Positions 46,900 to 55,616 are shown, counted from the stretch's first letter. The stretch: 64,000 nt of DNA from Prevotella sp. (GCA_017548275.1 JAFZAH010000037.1:1-64000), one strand, 5' to 3'. The notes: a model not told the origin generated them from the sequence alone. Made by a program: numbers and translations.

Positions 46900-49260
46900 A
46901 TGTTAAAAAAATCACTCCGATTGATAGTCCTTGCACTATTCCCCATGACTATGACTGCACAGAATGCGCCCCAACTGAGGGCAGACAACATCGACGAGGT
47001 TCTCGCTGCGATGACTTTGGAAGAAAAAGCCCAACTGCTGGTGGGCGGTGCCAACAACTTCTTCAACGACGGAGCCGTAGTGGGCGGTTCGGCGGAGACC
47101 GTGCCCGGAGCAGCCGGCACCACAGCCGCCATCCCGCGACTCGGTATTCCTGAGACCATCCTGACCGACGGACCTGCGGGCGTGCGCATCAATCCCACAC
47201 GTCAAGGTGACAGCCGCACCTATTACGCCACGGGCTTCCCCATCGGCACCTGTCTGGCATCGACTTGGAACACTGACCTTGTGCGGCAAGTGGGACAGGC
47301 TATCGGCAATGAGACTAAAGAATACAACTGCGACGTGATACTCGGGCCGGGCATGAACCTGCACCGCAACCCCCTCTGCGGCCGCAACTTCGAATACTAC
47401 TCGGAAGACCCCGTGGTGACGGGCAAGATAGCCGCCGCCTATATCAATGGTGTGCAGAGCGAGGGAGCCGGTGTGAGTGCCAAGCATTTCGCCGTCAACT
47501 CTCAGGAAACCGCCCGCACCAGCGTGGACGAGCGTCTGTCTATCCGTGCCGCCCGCGAACTCTACCTCAAAGGTTTCGAGATAGCCGTCAGAGAGAGTAA
47601 CCCGTGGACCTTCATGGCTGCATACAACCGCATCAACGGCGAATACGCGCAGTGCTACCACGACCTGCTGACCAAGGTGCTGCGCGACGACTGGGGCTAT
47701 AAAGGCATCGTGATGACCGACTGGATAGGCATCCGCGGCGACCTGCCCGTCATTGACGAGGTGAAAGCCGGCGACGACCTGTTGGAGCCCGGACAGCCCA
47801 AACAGGTGGAGGAGATTGTCAAAGGCGTGAAAAACGGCACGCTCGACATCGCCGATGTGGACCGCAATGTGCGCCGTATGTTGGAATACATCGTCAAGAC
47901 ACCGCATTTCAAGAAGTTCCGCGCCTCAAACCAACCCGACCTGCAGGCACATGCCCGCATCACCCGCGAGAGTGCCAACGAAGGTATCGTGCTACTCAAG
48001 AACAACGGAGCACTGCCTTGGAAGGGTGAAAAAGCGGTGAAGACCGTCGCCCTGTTCGGCGTGGGTTCATACGATTTCCTGTCGGGCGGCACTGGCTCGG
48101 GCTGCGTGCATACACCTTATGTGGTCGATTTGACACAAGGATTGAGCAATGCGGGCATCGAGACCTCGAAGACCCTGACCGATATCTACCGTAAATATGT
48201 GGAATACGCCAAAGTGAAGTTCCAAGCCGAGCGCCATCCCGCCAGATGGTATCAGATGGAGATGTTCGGACAGCAGAAATACCCTGAAATCAGCATCAGT
48301 CCCGTCTGTGTGAACAATGAGTTGAAAGGAGCCGACGCCGCCATCGTCACCATCGGACGACAGGCGGGCGAAGGTGTGGACCGCGACATGAATACGGAGT
48401 TCAACCTCATAGAAGAGGAGCGCCAACTCATCTATGACGTGTGCAACGCCTTCCACGCCGAGGGCAAACCCGTGGTGGTGGTCATCAACTCCGGTTCGGT
48501 CATCGAAACTGCCTCATGGAGCGGATATCCCGATGCCATCGTCTGCGCCTGGCAGCCCGGCGAGGAAGGCGGCAACTCCGTGGTTGATATCCTCACAGGC
48601 CGCGTCAACCCTTCGGGCAAACTGACCATGACATGGCCCATCGCAGCCGCTGACCATCCCTCCACGAAGAATTACCCCGGCAACATCGATTTCTATTCCT
48701 ACCAAACGATGAAAAGCGGCGGCAACCCCGTGTCGGGATACGACTACACCAATCATGAGGAAGACATCTATGTGGGCTACCGTTTCTTCGACACCTTCGG
48801 GCGCGACGTGGCTTATCCCTTCGGTTATGGCCTCTCCTACACCACCTTTGAATATAGCAAGCCGACGGTCAGCCAGAAAGGCGAGAACATCGAAGTGACG
48901 GTTCAGGTGAAGAACACCGGCAGCGTGGCCGGAAAAGAGGTGGTGCAAGTGTATGTGAGCGCACCGGAAGGCTCGATGGAGAAACCCGCGAAGGAACTGA
49001 AAGCCTTCGGCAAGACGGCGGAACTGAAACCCGGACAGAGCGAGACCCTGCGCATGACGCTGCAGCGCCGCGACCTGGCATCGTTCGATGAGTCGCAGAG
49101 CGCATGGGTAGTCGATGCGGGCAACTACACCTTCCATATCGGTGCATCCGTGGCCGACATCCGTCAGAAATCCTCCCTCCGCGTTGACGCCATGACAGAG
49201 AAGACCAGTCAGGCCATGGCACCCCAACAAGCACTCAATCTGCTGAAAAGAAAGAAGTAA
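46900..49260 (+). CDS. GH3 beta-glycosidase
   Basis: The protein (786 residues from the ATG at 46900, an ATG at 46885 being equally possible) has a signal peptide (ends MTAQ) and full GH3 architecture: barrel with AKHFAVNSQE, nucleophile in GIVMTDWIGIRG, C-domain, and a fibronectin III-like domain (FGYGLSYTTFEYS onward), ending LNLLKRKK. A -7-like TACCTTTG (46862-46869) lies just upstream. It is a third paralogue of the pair at 34988 and 37337 but is unlinked to esterases. Exact sugar specificity is open. Confidence 0.93.
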   Translation: MLKKSLRLIVLALFPMTMTAQNAPQLRADNIDEVLAAMTLEEKAQLLVGGANNFFNDGAVVGGSAETVPGAAGTTAAIPRLGIPETILTDGPAGVRINPTRQGDSRTYYATGFPIGTCLASTWNTDLVRQVGQAIGNETKEYNCDVILGPGMNLHRNPLCGRNFEYYSEDPVVTGKIAAAYINGVQSEGAGVSAKHFAVNSQETARTSVDERLSIRAARELYLKGFEIAVRESNPWTFMAAYNRINGEYAQCYHDLLTKVLRDDWGYKGIVMTDWIGIRGDLPVIDEVKAGDDLLEPGQPKQVEEIVKGVKNGTLDIADVDRNVRRMLEYIVKTPHFKKFRASNQPDLQAHARITRESANEGIVLLKNNGALPWKGEKAVKTVALFGVGSYDFLSGGTGSGCVHTPYVVDLTQGLSNAGIETSKTLTDIYRKYVEYAKVKFQAERHPARWYQMEMFGQQKYPEISISPVCVNNELKGADAAIVTIGRQAGEGVDRDMNTEFNLIEEERQLIYDVCNAFHAEGKPVVVVINSGSVIETASWSGYPDAIVCAWQPGEEGGNSVVDILTGRVNPSGKLTMTWPIAAADHPSTKNYPGNIDFYSYQTMKSGGNPVSGYDYTNHEEDIYVGYRFFDTFGRDVAYPFGYGLSYTTFEYSKPTVSQKGENIEVTVQVKNTGSVAGKEVVQVYVSAPEGSMEKPAKELKAFGKTAELKPGQSETLRMTLQRRDLASFDESQSAWVVDAGNYTFHIGASVADIRQKSSLRVDAMTEKTSQAMAPQQALNLLKRKK

Positions 49261-49279
49261 TTACGAATTACGAAATACG

Positions 49280-49397
49280 AAATTCCCAGCCCTCTCATTC
49301 TCTCCCAGAATTCCCAGCGCTCCCAATCTCCCCAAACGACCAAACGACCAATCTCCCAAACGACCAAACGACCAATCTCCCAAACGACCAAATAAAA
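49280..49397 (+). repeat. Composite repeat leader (family I) upstream of the CapA-like gene
   Basis: CTCCCAGAATTCCCAGCGC units followed by five to six TCCCAAACGACCAAACGACC units up to the ATG at 49398; the palindrome module is missing. Confidence 0.7.
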
Positions 49398-50549
49398 ATG
49401 TTTGACAAAAAGTATTCCAGTCTCAAATCTCTGATGTTCCTGCCATTGATGATGGCTTTCGGTTGCACAGGCAATGCGCATACCAACGGGACAACAAGTG
49501 ACAACGACACAGCTCAGGCCGACACCGTGAAACATCAGGTGACACTGCTCTTCGCGGGCGACCTGATGCAGCACGACGGGCAAATCAAGGCTGCGCGCAC
49601 CAGCGACGGCAAATACGACTACGAGGACGTGTTCAAACGGGTGAAGCCCGAAATCAGCGAGGCCGACATCGCCATCGCCAACTTCGAGGTGACGCTCGGC
49701 GGACCTCCATTCCGTGGTTATCCGCAGTTCTGCGCGCCCGACGAATACCTCTACGCCTCCATCGATGCGGGATTCGACGTGCTGCTCACCGCCAACAACC
49801 ACTGTGTCGATACCCGCGACCGCGGACTGCGGCGCACCATCGACATGATGGACTCATTGGGCGTGAAGCACCTCGGTACCTATAAAAACGCAGCCGAGCG
49901 CGAGAAGTATTACCCGTTCTTCATGGAGTATGACGGCATACGCATCTGCCTGCTCAACTTCACCTACGGCACCAACGGCATCCCCGTGCCGGCGCCCTTC
50001 GTGGTCAATATGCAGGACACCACCGAGATAGCCGCTGACCTGAAAATTGCGAAGAGTTTCAACCCCGACGTCATCATCGCCTTCCCCCACTGGGGCATCG
50101 AGTATGTACAACAGCCCAATCGCGAACAGCGCAACCTCGTGGACTGGATGTTGCGCAACGGCGTGGACCACGTCATCGCAGGCCACCCCCACGTGATACA
50201 GCCCTTCGAGGTGGTCAACCGCGACGGCAAAGACCATCTCGTGGTCTATTCATTGGGCAATTATGTGTCGAACATGACCAAAATCAACACCGACGGCGGA
50301 GCCATGGTGCGCATGACGCTGACCAAGCAGAACGGCAAGACCGAGATGACCGACTGCGACTACTCGCTCGTGTGGGTGTCGCGCCCCGCCACCTCAGGCC
50401 GGAAGAACTTCCGTATCTACCCCGTCACCTACCCCACCGACGAGATGAACGCCAACGAGCGCAACCTCCGCACCCGTTTCATCAACTCCACCCGCACCCT
50501 GCTGGACAAGTACAACAAAGGTGTCAAGGAGAGGGGGAGAGAAGAATAA
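49398..50549 (+). CDS. CapA-family metallophosphatase-like lipoprotein
   Basis: The 383-residue protein has a lipobox (AFGC) and the PGA_cap/CapA fold: FAGDLMQHDGQ (~52-62), ANFEVTLGG, TANNHCVD, FPHWGIEYVQ and AGHPHVIQPFE. CapA proteins belong to the calcineurin-like phosphoesterase group and are linked to poly-gamma-glutamate capsule synthesis, but no capB or capC is nearby, so the polymer and reaction are unknown here. The start follows the repeat leader without a Shine-Dalgarno site. Confidence 0.88.
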   Translation: MFDKKYSSLKSLMFLPLMMAFGCTGNAHTNGTTSDNDTAQADTVKHQVTLLFAGDLMQHDGQIKAARTSDGKYDYEDVFKRVKPEISEADIAIANFEVTLGGPPFRGYPQFCAPDEYLYASIDAGFDVLLTANNHCVDTRDRGLRRTIDMMDSLGVKHLGTYKNAAEREKYYPFFMEYDGIRICLLNFTYGTNGIPVPAPFVVNMQDTTEIAADLKIAKSFNPDVIIAFPHWGIEYVQQPNREQRNLVDWMLRNGVDHVIAGHPHVIQPFEVVNRDGKDHLVVYSLGNYVSNMTKINTDGGAMVRMTLTKQNGKTEMTDCDYSLVWVSRPATSGRKNFRIYPVTYPTDEMNANERNLRTRFINSTRTLLDKYNKGVKERGREE

Positions 50550-50577
50550 TTATCTGATGTTATTTGACTGAAGTTTC

Positions 50578-50732
50578 GGGAGTTATGAGTAGGAGTTAAG
50601 AATAGGAGTTATGAGAGGGAGTTATAATGAGCCATTACTATGCTACATGCAGAAAGAACATGTTTCAGAGGCATTCGGCTCTTCTTAACTCCTCGTTTTA
50701 ACTCCAATTGATAACTCCTCATTATAACTTCC
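50578..50732. repeat. Repeat arms in inverted orientation
   Basis: GGAGTTATGAGTAGGAGTTA units (50578-50630) face their complement TAACTCC...AACTCCTCATTATAACT (50684-50732) across ~55 nt, so the transcript can fold back. It lies in the gene-free gap before the DNA-binding-like gene. Confidence 0.6.
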
Positions 50733-50756
50733 TAACGTTTAATCATCGTGAAATAT

Positions 50757-51314
50757 ATGGAGCAGGAACTATTGAAAAAAGAGGTGGGGCGCAAGGCCGG
50801 TTTCACGCCAGAGACGTCGCACGACTTTGAGGATTTGAGCCAACTGATTCAGGCGGCCACGGGCGAATATTTGTCGCCCACCACGCTGAAACGCATCTGG
50901 GGCTACCTGCAAAACGAACAAGTGCAAACGCGCCGCCACACTTACGACGTGCTGGCCCGATACGCAGGCTATGCCAGTTACCGTGGCTTCACCAACGAAG
51001 CAACCAAGAAACAGGGTGTGCAAAGCATGATTCTGACCGAGAACAAAGTGACGGCAAAAGACCTGTTCGTCGGTCAGCAACTGTGCATCACGTGGTTGCC
51101 CGACCGGCGTATCGTGGTAGAGCATCTGGGCGACGGACGTTTTGTGGTGAACGAGGCTGAGAACGCCAAATTGACCATCGGCGACACCTTCACCTGCCAT
51201 CTGATGTTACAAAATGAGCCCCTCTACCTCGACGAGGTATCCCACCATGGCACCGTCTATCCCGCATACATAGCTGGCAAAATCGACGGAGTAAAGATAT
51301 ATACCTTGAATTAA
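50757..51314 (+). CDS. Putative helix-turn-helix-like protein of Bacteroidetes
   Basis: The 185-residue product (a GTG at 50748 would add three residues) has an N-terminal block DFEDLSQLIQAATGEYLS-TTLKRIWGYL followed by TYDVLARYAGY..YRGF. This pattern recurs in many Bacteroidetes proteins and looks like a DNA-binding helical domain. The C-terminal ~95 residues are a beta-rich domain (LFVGQQLCITWLPDRRIVV ... YPAYIAGKIDGVKIYTLN), perhaps ligand-binding. Function is unknown; a regulator is the best guess. It is the last ordinary gene before the non-coding locus and AT-rich cluster. Confidence 0.62.
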   Translation: MEQELLKKEVGRKAGFTPETSHDFEDLSQLIQAATGEYLSPTTLKRIWGYLQNEQVQTRRHTYDVLARYAGYASYRGFTNEATKKQGVQSMILTENKVTAKDLFVGQQLCITWLPDRRIVVEHLGDGRFVVNEAENAKLTIGDTFTCHLMLQNEPLYLDEVSHHGTVYPAYIAGKIDGVKIYTLN

Positions 51315-51489
51315 GGGGCAAGGGCAGGCGCAAAAGACAAAAGATTGCCCAAAACCCGCCCCGACTTTCCAAGAGATGGAGGAGAGAGGTTGGAAGCAAG
51401 AGGTTGGAGAGGAGAGGCAAGAGGTGAAAGATATGCTCACTTTTTACCTCTCTTCCTTTTTTCCCCTTTTCTTCTCCGTAAGCAGCGGT

Positions 51490-51605
51490 TCCACCGCTGC
51501 CGATTCCCGGTTCTCCCAGACCTCCCATTGTTCCCAGACCTCCCAGTTCTCAGAACTCCCACCCCCCAATCTCCTAAACGACCAAACAACCAAACGACCA
51601 AACGA
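51490..51605 (+). repeat. Composite repeat (family I) without a gene behind it
   Basis: TCCCAGACCTCCCATTG and CTCCCAGTTCTCAG units, then CTCCTAAACGACCAAAC units. It is followed at 51606-51684 by AAAGGACAAAAATGGACATG-like words and then hairpin A instead of a long gene. Confidence 0.6.
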
Positions 51606-51684
51606 AAAAGGACAAAAATGGACATGAAAAGGACAGCAAAGGACTTGCCAGAACGAGAAAGAAGTGCTTATTTTGCAACGTCAT

Positions 51685-51762
51685 AACCGCTTTGCCTGTT
51701 CTTGTCCAATAGGAATCTAGGATCCATTATCTTAACAAACAAGAACGACGGAGCGGTTTTTT
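51685..51762 (+). ncRNA. Hairpin RNA candidate, copy A, with terminator-like T run
   Basis: AACCGCTTTGCCTGTTCTTG (51685-51704) pairs with CAAGAACGACGGAGCGGTT (51740-51758) and is followed by TTTTTT. The ~35-nt loop contains CAATAG, CTAGGA and TTAACA. A promoter-like TTG (51645-51647), 20 nt, TTATTTTG (51668-51675) lies just upstream, one mismatch from consensus. Two paralogues follow at 52121 and 52203. It could be a small RNA or simply an elaborate terminator. Confidence 0.55.
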
Positions 51763-51775
51763 ATACCCGCTCAGG

Positions 51776-51950
51776 GAACCCAACCCCCAAAAACCACCCC
51801 AACCCTCCCAAAGGGAGGGAGATGAGAGGTGAGAGTTTAGCTCGCTCCTCCTAGTATTCCCAATATTCCCAGCCCTCCCATTGTTCCCATAACTCCCAGT
51901 TCTCCCAGAACTCTCAACTCCCCAAACGACTAAACGACCAAACCTCCCCA
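51776..51950 (+). repeat. Composite repeat (family I) upstream of the non-coding locus
   Basis: Order as in the clpA leader: palindrome CCCTCCCAAAGGGAGGG, then TCCCAGCCCTCCCATTG and CTCCCAGAACTC units, then CTCCCCAAACGACTAAACG. It ends ~35 nt before the promoter at 51984. Confidence 0.68.
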
Positions 51951-51983
51951 AAATCCAAAAGGACTGAAATGGACAAAAAAAAA

Positions 51984-52015
51984 TTTGGAGGAAATAAATT
52001 ATTTTTATATATTTG
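51984..52015 (+). promoter_or_regulatory. Near-perfect Bacteroidetes promoter without a following ORF
   Basis: -33 TTTG (51984-51987), 20-nt spacer, -7 TATATTTG (52008-52015). The predicted transcript begins around 52022 with GAGGATGTG, which pairs with CACATCTTC (52067-52075). Confidence 0.75.
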
Positions 52016-52120
52016 CAACCGAGGATGTGTTTCCCGGGTGTGGGATTTGCCCCTGTGTGGGCGCACATCTTCAACGACTTAGACTGTAACTCTTTGTCGA
52101 CCAGTACTTTACCGAAATAG

Positions 52121-52192
52121 TAAGCGTTATGCTTTTCTGACAATAGAAACCTAGGAAATTTCTACTCAACATCAGAAATCGCATGATGATTA
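52121..52192 (+). ncRNA. Hairpin copy B of the CAATAG/CTAGGA family
   Basis: TAAGCGTTATGCTTTTCTGA pairs, with bulges, with TCAGAAATCGCATGATGATTA. The loop is CAATAG-AAAC-CTAGGA...TCAACA. The 5' flank has TACCGAA, as in copy C. Confidence 0.5.
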
Positions 52193-52202
52193 AGCCCATA
52201 TT

Positions 52203-52283
52203 GCGTGGCCTGTTGTCATGGCATCTTATGTTGAAGGTTTTCCTAGGACCTCTATTGGAAGATGCAGGCATACAGTGCCACGC
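52203..52283 (-). ncRNA. Hairpin copy C of the CAATAG/CTAGGA family, opposite strand
   Basis: Read on the minus strand: GCGTGGC/GCCACGC and GCATCTT/AAGATGC form the stem, CTGT/ACAG an intermediate helix, and the loop holds CAATAG, CTAGGA and TCAACA in the same order as A and B. Confidence 0.5.
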
Positions 52284-52703
52284 TTCGGTATATTTATCAC
52301 CCCACCAAGGAACTCATCGCGACCCAACCGATGGGAAGGGGGACGAGGGCGTGAGCCAAGATTGGGGACAAAACGTGAGGATTTATTTCATTTTCTCCTC
52401 GGACCGAGGAGAGAAGGCCGAAAACCAGTGAAATGAAAGTACACGCAAGCCCGTCACCCGTAGAAACATGATATACGCCCACCGTACCACGAAAACGGTG
52501 TGTGTTCGGTCTGAGATAATCTAAACCTCTACACACCAACCATAAAATATTAACCATATAATTTGATGACCAACCAAAACCGATATACAACAAACCGAAT
52601 AGAGTCGAAACATTACATTTTGCCTTCAAACAAAAAAACGAGCTGAGGGCAAGAGTTGTATTCGTTTATATATCTAACATTATTAACTTAACATATCATA
52701 ATT

Positions 52704-53852
52704 ATGGGACTTTTAGACAAATTATCAGATCGTATTAAAGATGCGAAAGAATTACTAGAAAATCAAATCTCTAATGCAGGAGGCACAACTAAAGATCAGG
52801 GAACGGCCAATCAAAGCCAAGAACCGCTTCAGCAGCATCCTCAGCAACAAGATTCTCAAGGGTATCCTCAGCAGCAATATCCCCAGGGGTACCCTCAGCA
52901 GCAATATCCCCAGGGGTACCCTCAACAGCAATATCCTCCCATGAATCAATTTCAGCAAGGACCCATGACCGATTTTGGACAAAAGAAGGGCGGAATGTTT
53001 TCCCCAGAATTGGAAAATCTGATACAGGCAACCCTTGAAGATGGCGTTTTAGAGGACTATGAAAAAGCCGCACTAGTAAAACGTGCGCAAGCCGAAGGCG
53101 TAGATCTGGCAGAATTGGAAATATACATTAATTCTATCCTACAACGCCGGCAGAAGGAACTTGAAAAAGAAAAGAACATCAAGGCTCAAAAGAAAGCACA
53201 AGAGCGTAAAGAGGCTTTGGGACGCATTTGCCCAAATTGCGGAAAACCGGTTCCTCCAATGACCTTGAAGTGTGAATGCGGGTTTGAGTTCAATTCTGCA
53301 AACCAAAACCTTTCTTCTGTACAAATGCTTTCTGATAAGATTGAGGCTATTAATAGCAGACCGTTACCAAAGAAAAATAAAAGAAGTCGAAAGGAACTAA
53401 AAGAAAGAGCACAAGAAAAGCAAGATATCATTACCATGTATGCTGTGCCAAACACAAAAGAAGACATTATAGAATTCTGCTCAATGGCAGTTTCCCTGTC
53501 TAAGCCAAAAGGAGGCATTTTAGGAACAATTCCTGGCCGTGTTAAAATACTAGTACCCGCGCTTATAATAATAGCGTTAATTATAGGTCTTATTGCCGGT
53601 GCCGCATCAAGTAATGGGTACCATAGTTTTGGGGCGGTTATGGCTGAAACTGCATTAATGGTAGTGTTTTATGGTGGAATAGCATTATATTTCTTTATTA
53701 CTCGTTATGATTTAAGTACCGTAAGAAATAATATGGTTGCTCAGGCATGGCGAGCAAAATTAGAACAGGTAATCCTTAAAGGGCGTAGTTTGCGTGGAGA
53801 TTCTGATTTTCAACAGCAATTAGATTATTTTGAGAATATGATTAATAAATAA
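52704..53852 (+). CDS. Zinc-ribbon membrane protein with PQQQYPQGY repeats
   Basis: The 382-residue protein begins with an amphipathic helix (MGLLDKLSDRIKDAKELLEN) and a Gln/Pro/Tyr-rich stretch of tandem nine-residue repeats (PQGYPQQQY, 27-bp DNA repeats at 52856-52940). A helical SHOCT-like segment follows (LENLIQATLEDGVLEDYEKA), then a charged coiled coil, and a zinc ribbon CPNCGKPVPPMTLKCEC (~174-190). Two membrane helices lie near 280-300 and 312-332. The layout recalls the zinc-ribbon partners (YdjG/YdjH) of SPFH protein YdjI in Bacillus membrane-stress operons; that link is inference. It opens the AT-rich cluster. Confidence 0.75.
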   Translation: MGLLDKLSDRIKDAKELLENQISNAGGTTKDQGTANQSQEPLQQHPQQQDSQGYPQQQYPQGYPQQQYPQGYPQQQYPPMNQFQQGPMTDFGQKKGGMFSPELENLIQATLEDGVLEDYEKAALVKRAQAEGVDLAELEIYINSILQRRQKELEKEKNIKAQKKAQERKEALGRICPNCGKPVPPMTLKCECGFEFNSANQNLSSVQMLSDKIEAINSRPLPKKNKRSRKELKERAQEKQDIITMYAVPNTKEDIIEFCSMAVSLSKPKGGILGTIPGRVKILVPALIIIALIIGLIAGAASSNGYHSFGAVMAETALMVVFYGGIALYFFITRYDLSTVRNNMVAQAWRAKLEQVILKGRSLRGDSDFQQQLDYFENMINK

Positions 53853-54006
53853 TAACAGTTTTATTGTAACTAAGCGAGTTTAGTTGTGGTTTGTTTTTGA
53901 TGAGGTTAATAATATTTGATGTAAAAAAATAACTGAAGTGTCAATAAATAATGGCTAAACTCCTTAGTTGCGAAAAAATATAATCAACAAATAATAATAT
54001 TAGAAT

Positions 54007-55359
54007 ATGGCAATTTTCGGAAAAGGTAAAAGCGGTGGAATGATGAATGTCATACGCTGCGACGAACAAGATTATATTGTGTGGAAATGGCGACCGTTGG
54101 GTCAAGAAGCTAATACTACAACAAGAGAAAACAGTATTCGCTATGGCAGTAGTCTGCGCGTGAAAGATGGAGAAGTGGCGGTGTTTGTATATAAACAGAA
54201 GGACGGCACAATGCAAGATTTCATTGAGGGTCCTTATGACGACACTATAAAAACGGCCAATTTCCCTATTTTAAGCAGTATTGTGGGACTGGCTTTTGGA
54301 GGCGAGTCACCATTCCAAGCAGAAGTTTATTATATAAATCTGGCAGGCAATAACCAATTGCGTTTTTCCGTCCCTTATTTTGATGTGTTCGATCCCAGGT
54401 TGCCAGACCATGGGGTTCCCATGGCAGTAAGAGGAACCATCACATTCAACATTACCGACTATCGTGGCTTTATAAAATTGAATAGGCTCATTAATTTTGA
54501 CCATCAACGTTTAATGGAACAAATTAGGGGCGCCCTTACCAAATATGTAAAGGCTGTGGTGATGAATGTGCCGCAAGAAATGGGTATCCCGGTTGTCCAG
54601 ATGGAACGACAAATCATGAACATCAATGAAAAAGTGGAGAACTATTTAAAGCCCCGTATAGAAAAAGATTTTGGCGTGAATCTTAAAGGGTTGGACATCT
54701 CTTCTTTTGAAATTGACAAGGAAAGCGAATATTATGAGGAATTACGACAACTCACCGCAGGAAATACGGCAAAGACGATGAATGCGCAAACGGACTTGAG
54801 CATAAAAAATATGCAGGAAACTCAACGTATAAGTCTGGCAAATATGGAAGAGACCATGCGTATCCAACGTGAAGAGGCACAAAGGGCGCAGCGCCTGCAA
54901 ACCGAGACCAACTTCCTTGGAGCACATGCGCTTAACCAACAAGCTGATGTGCTTAAGACCGGTGCACAAAGTCTTGGGCAGATGGGAAACATGAATATGG
55001 GTTCTGGCGGTGGTCTGAACCCTGCTGGTATGATGACAGGTATGATGATGGGAGGAGCCATGGGACAACAGATGGCAGGTATGATGCAGAATATGGGCCA
55101 AAACATGCAACAAACCATGAACACACCACCGCCCACTCCTAATGTACAATATTTTGTGTCTGCAAATGGCACACAGGCGGGACCGTTCAATATACCTCAA
55201 TTGCAACAGATGGTTCAAACGGGACAGCTGACCCCACAATCATATGTATGGAAACAAGGAATGGCTAATTGGGAGTTTGCCGGACAAGTTCAAGAACTTG
55301 CGTCACTCTTCGCTCCTCCTTCACCGGGAGCTATGCCTCCTCCCCCCCCTATGCCATAA
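54007..55359 (+). CDS. SPFH-domain (YdjI/virion-core-like) protein with C-terminal GYF_2 domain
   Basis: The 450-residue protein matches the SPFH-like YdjI family: N-terminal VIRCDEQDYIVWKWRP, then GSSLRVKDGEVAVFVYKQ, and an SPFH/band 7 core to ~265 (GTITFNITDYRGF, GVNLKGLDISSFEI). A coiled coil rich in Gln and Glu (~265-310) and a Gly/Met-rich linker follow. The GYF_2 domain is at ~378-435 (GPFNIPQLQQMVQTGQLT, YVWKQGMANWEFAG), with a final proline run. SPFH proteins form ring or cage assemblies on membranes. GYF_2 domains also occur in two neighbours (56427, 58238), suggesting a shared partner. Its gene starts 154 nt after the zinc-ribbon gene. Confidence 0.85.
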   Translation: MAIFGKGKSGGMMNVIRCDEQDYIVWKWRPLGQEANTTTRENSIRYGSSLRVKDGEVAVFVYKQKDGTMQDFIEGPYDDTIKTANFPILSSIVGLAFGGESPFQAEVYYINLAGNNQLRFSVPYFDVFDPRLPDHGVPMAVRGTITFNITDYRGFIKLNRLINFDHQRLMEQIRGALTKYVKAVVMNVPQEMGIPVVQMERQIMNINEKVENYLKPRIEKDFGVNLKGLDISSFEIDKESEYYEELRQLTAGNTAKTMNAQTDLSIKNMQETQRISLANMEETMRIQREEAQRAQRLQTETNFLGAHALNQQADVLKTGAQSLGQMGNMNMGSGGGLNPAGMMTGMMMGGAMGQQMAGMMQNMGQNMQQTMNTPPPTPNVQYFVSANGTQAGPFNIPQLQQMVQTGQLTPQSYVWKQGMANWEFAGQVQELASLFAPPSPGAMPPPPPMP

Positions 55360-55390
55360 AGACATTTGTTGAATATATATATAAGAGAAT

Positions 55391-55416
55391 GCCGAAACGC
55401 TTAAAAGGGAGTAGGC
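55391..55416 (+). promoter_or_regulatory. Repeated 5' element, copy 1
   Basis: GCCGAAACGCTTAAAAGGG then AGTAGGC, 23 nt before the ATG at 55440. GCC pairs with GGC; GAA opposite AGTA resembles a loop E (bulged-G) internal loop. Other copies: 58192-58216 and 60322-60346. Confidence 0.6.
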
Positions 55417-55439
55417 TTTACTTTTAAATAATTAATATC

Positions 55440-55616
55440 ATGGGATTATTTGATTTAGAAGACATCGTTGATTATGCCGCAGATAAAGCAAAAGAAAAAG
55501 CTCAAGATAAGGCGACAGATCAAGCTGAAAAATTAGCGAAAAAATCTGTTAAGGGAAAAAAGAAAAAGGGTTGCATTGGTGGACTCTTTTCTATATTCAG
55601 AATTTTTGGTAATTAA
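55440..55616 (+). CDS. 58-residue amphipathic, lysine-rich small protein
   Basis: The ATG at 55440 opens a 58-residue frame: MGLFDLEDIVDYAADKAKEK, a charged helix with many Lys, Ala and Asp, then KKKKGCIGGLFSIFRIFGN with a hydrophobic C-terminus. The N-terminal MGL[FL]D start echoes the zinc-ribbon protein. It is likely real: it sits between two clear genes on the same strand (12 nt before the next), follows the repeated 5' element, and has a coherent helix-forming sequence. A membrane-surface peptide is plausible. No family is recognised. Confidence 0.62.
   Translation: MGLFDLEDIVDYAADKAKEKAQDKATDQAEKLAKKSVKGKKKKGCIGGLFSIFRIFGN

Larger units (their letters stand above)
52022..52560 (+). ncRNA. 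Candidate structured non-coding RNA or long structured leader
   Basis: No plausible protein gene is present for ~680 nt after the promoter. Visible pairings include GAGGATGTG/CACATCTTC (52021/52067), hairpin B (52121-52192), palindromic hairpin C (52203-52283), CATCG...CGATG (52315/52329), TTTCATTT...AAATGAAA (52387/52430) enclosing TCTCCTC-GGACC-GAGGAGA (52394-52412), and ACCGT...ACGGT (52480/52495). Hallmarks of RNase P RNA, tmRNA, SRP RNA and group II introns are absent. Its 3' end is not evident; it may continue as the leader of the zinc-ribbon gene at 52704. Confidence 0.5.

Noticed and set aside
52183-52436. Small ORFs in the non-coding locus
   Set aside because: They overlap in different frames, have no promoter-proximal start or recognisable sequence, and coincide with base-paired segments.
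52022-52560. RNase P RNA, tmRNA, SRP RNA or group II intron
   Set aside because: The universal P4 block of RNase P, the tRNA-like ends of tmRNA, the SRP Alu/apical motifs and a domain V hairpin are all missing.
51685-52560. Retron msr-msd or TnpB-type guide RNA
   Set aside because: No reverse transcriptase, TnpB or transposase gene is found in the window near the hairpins.
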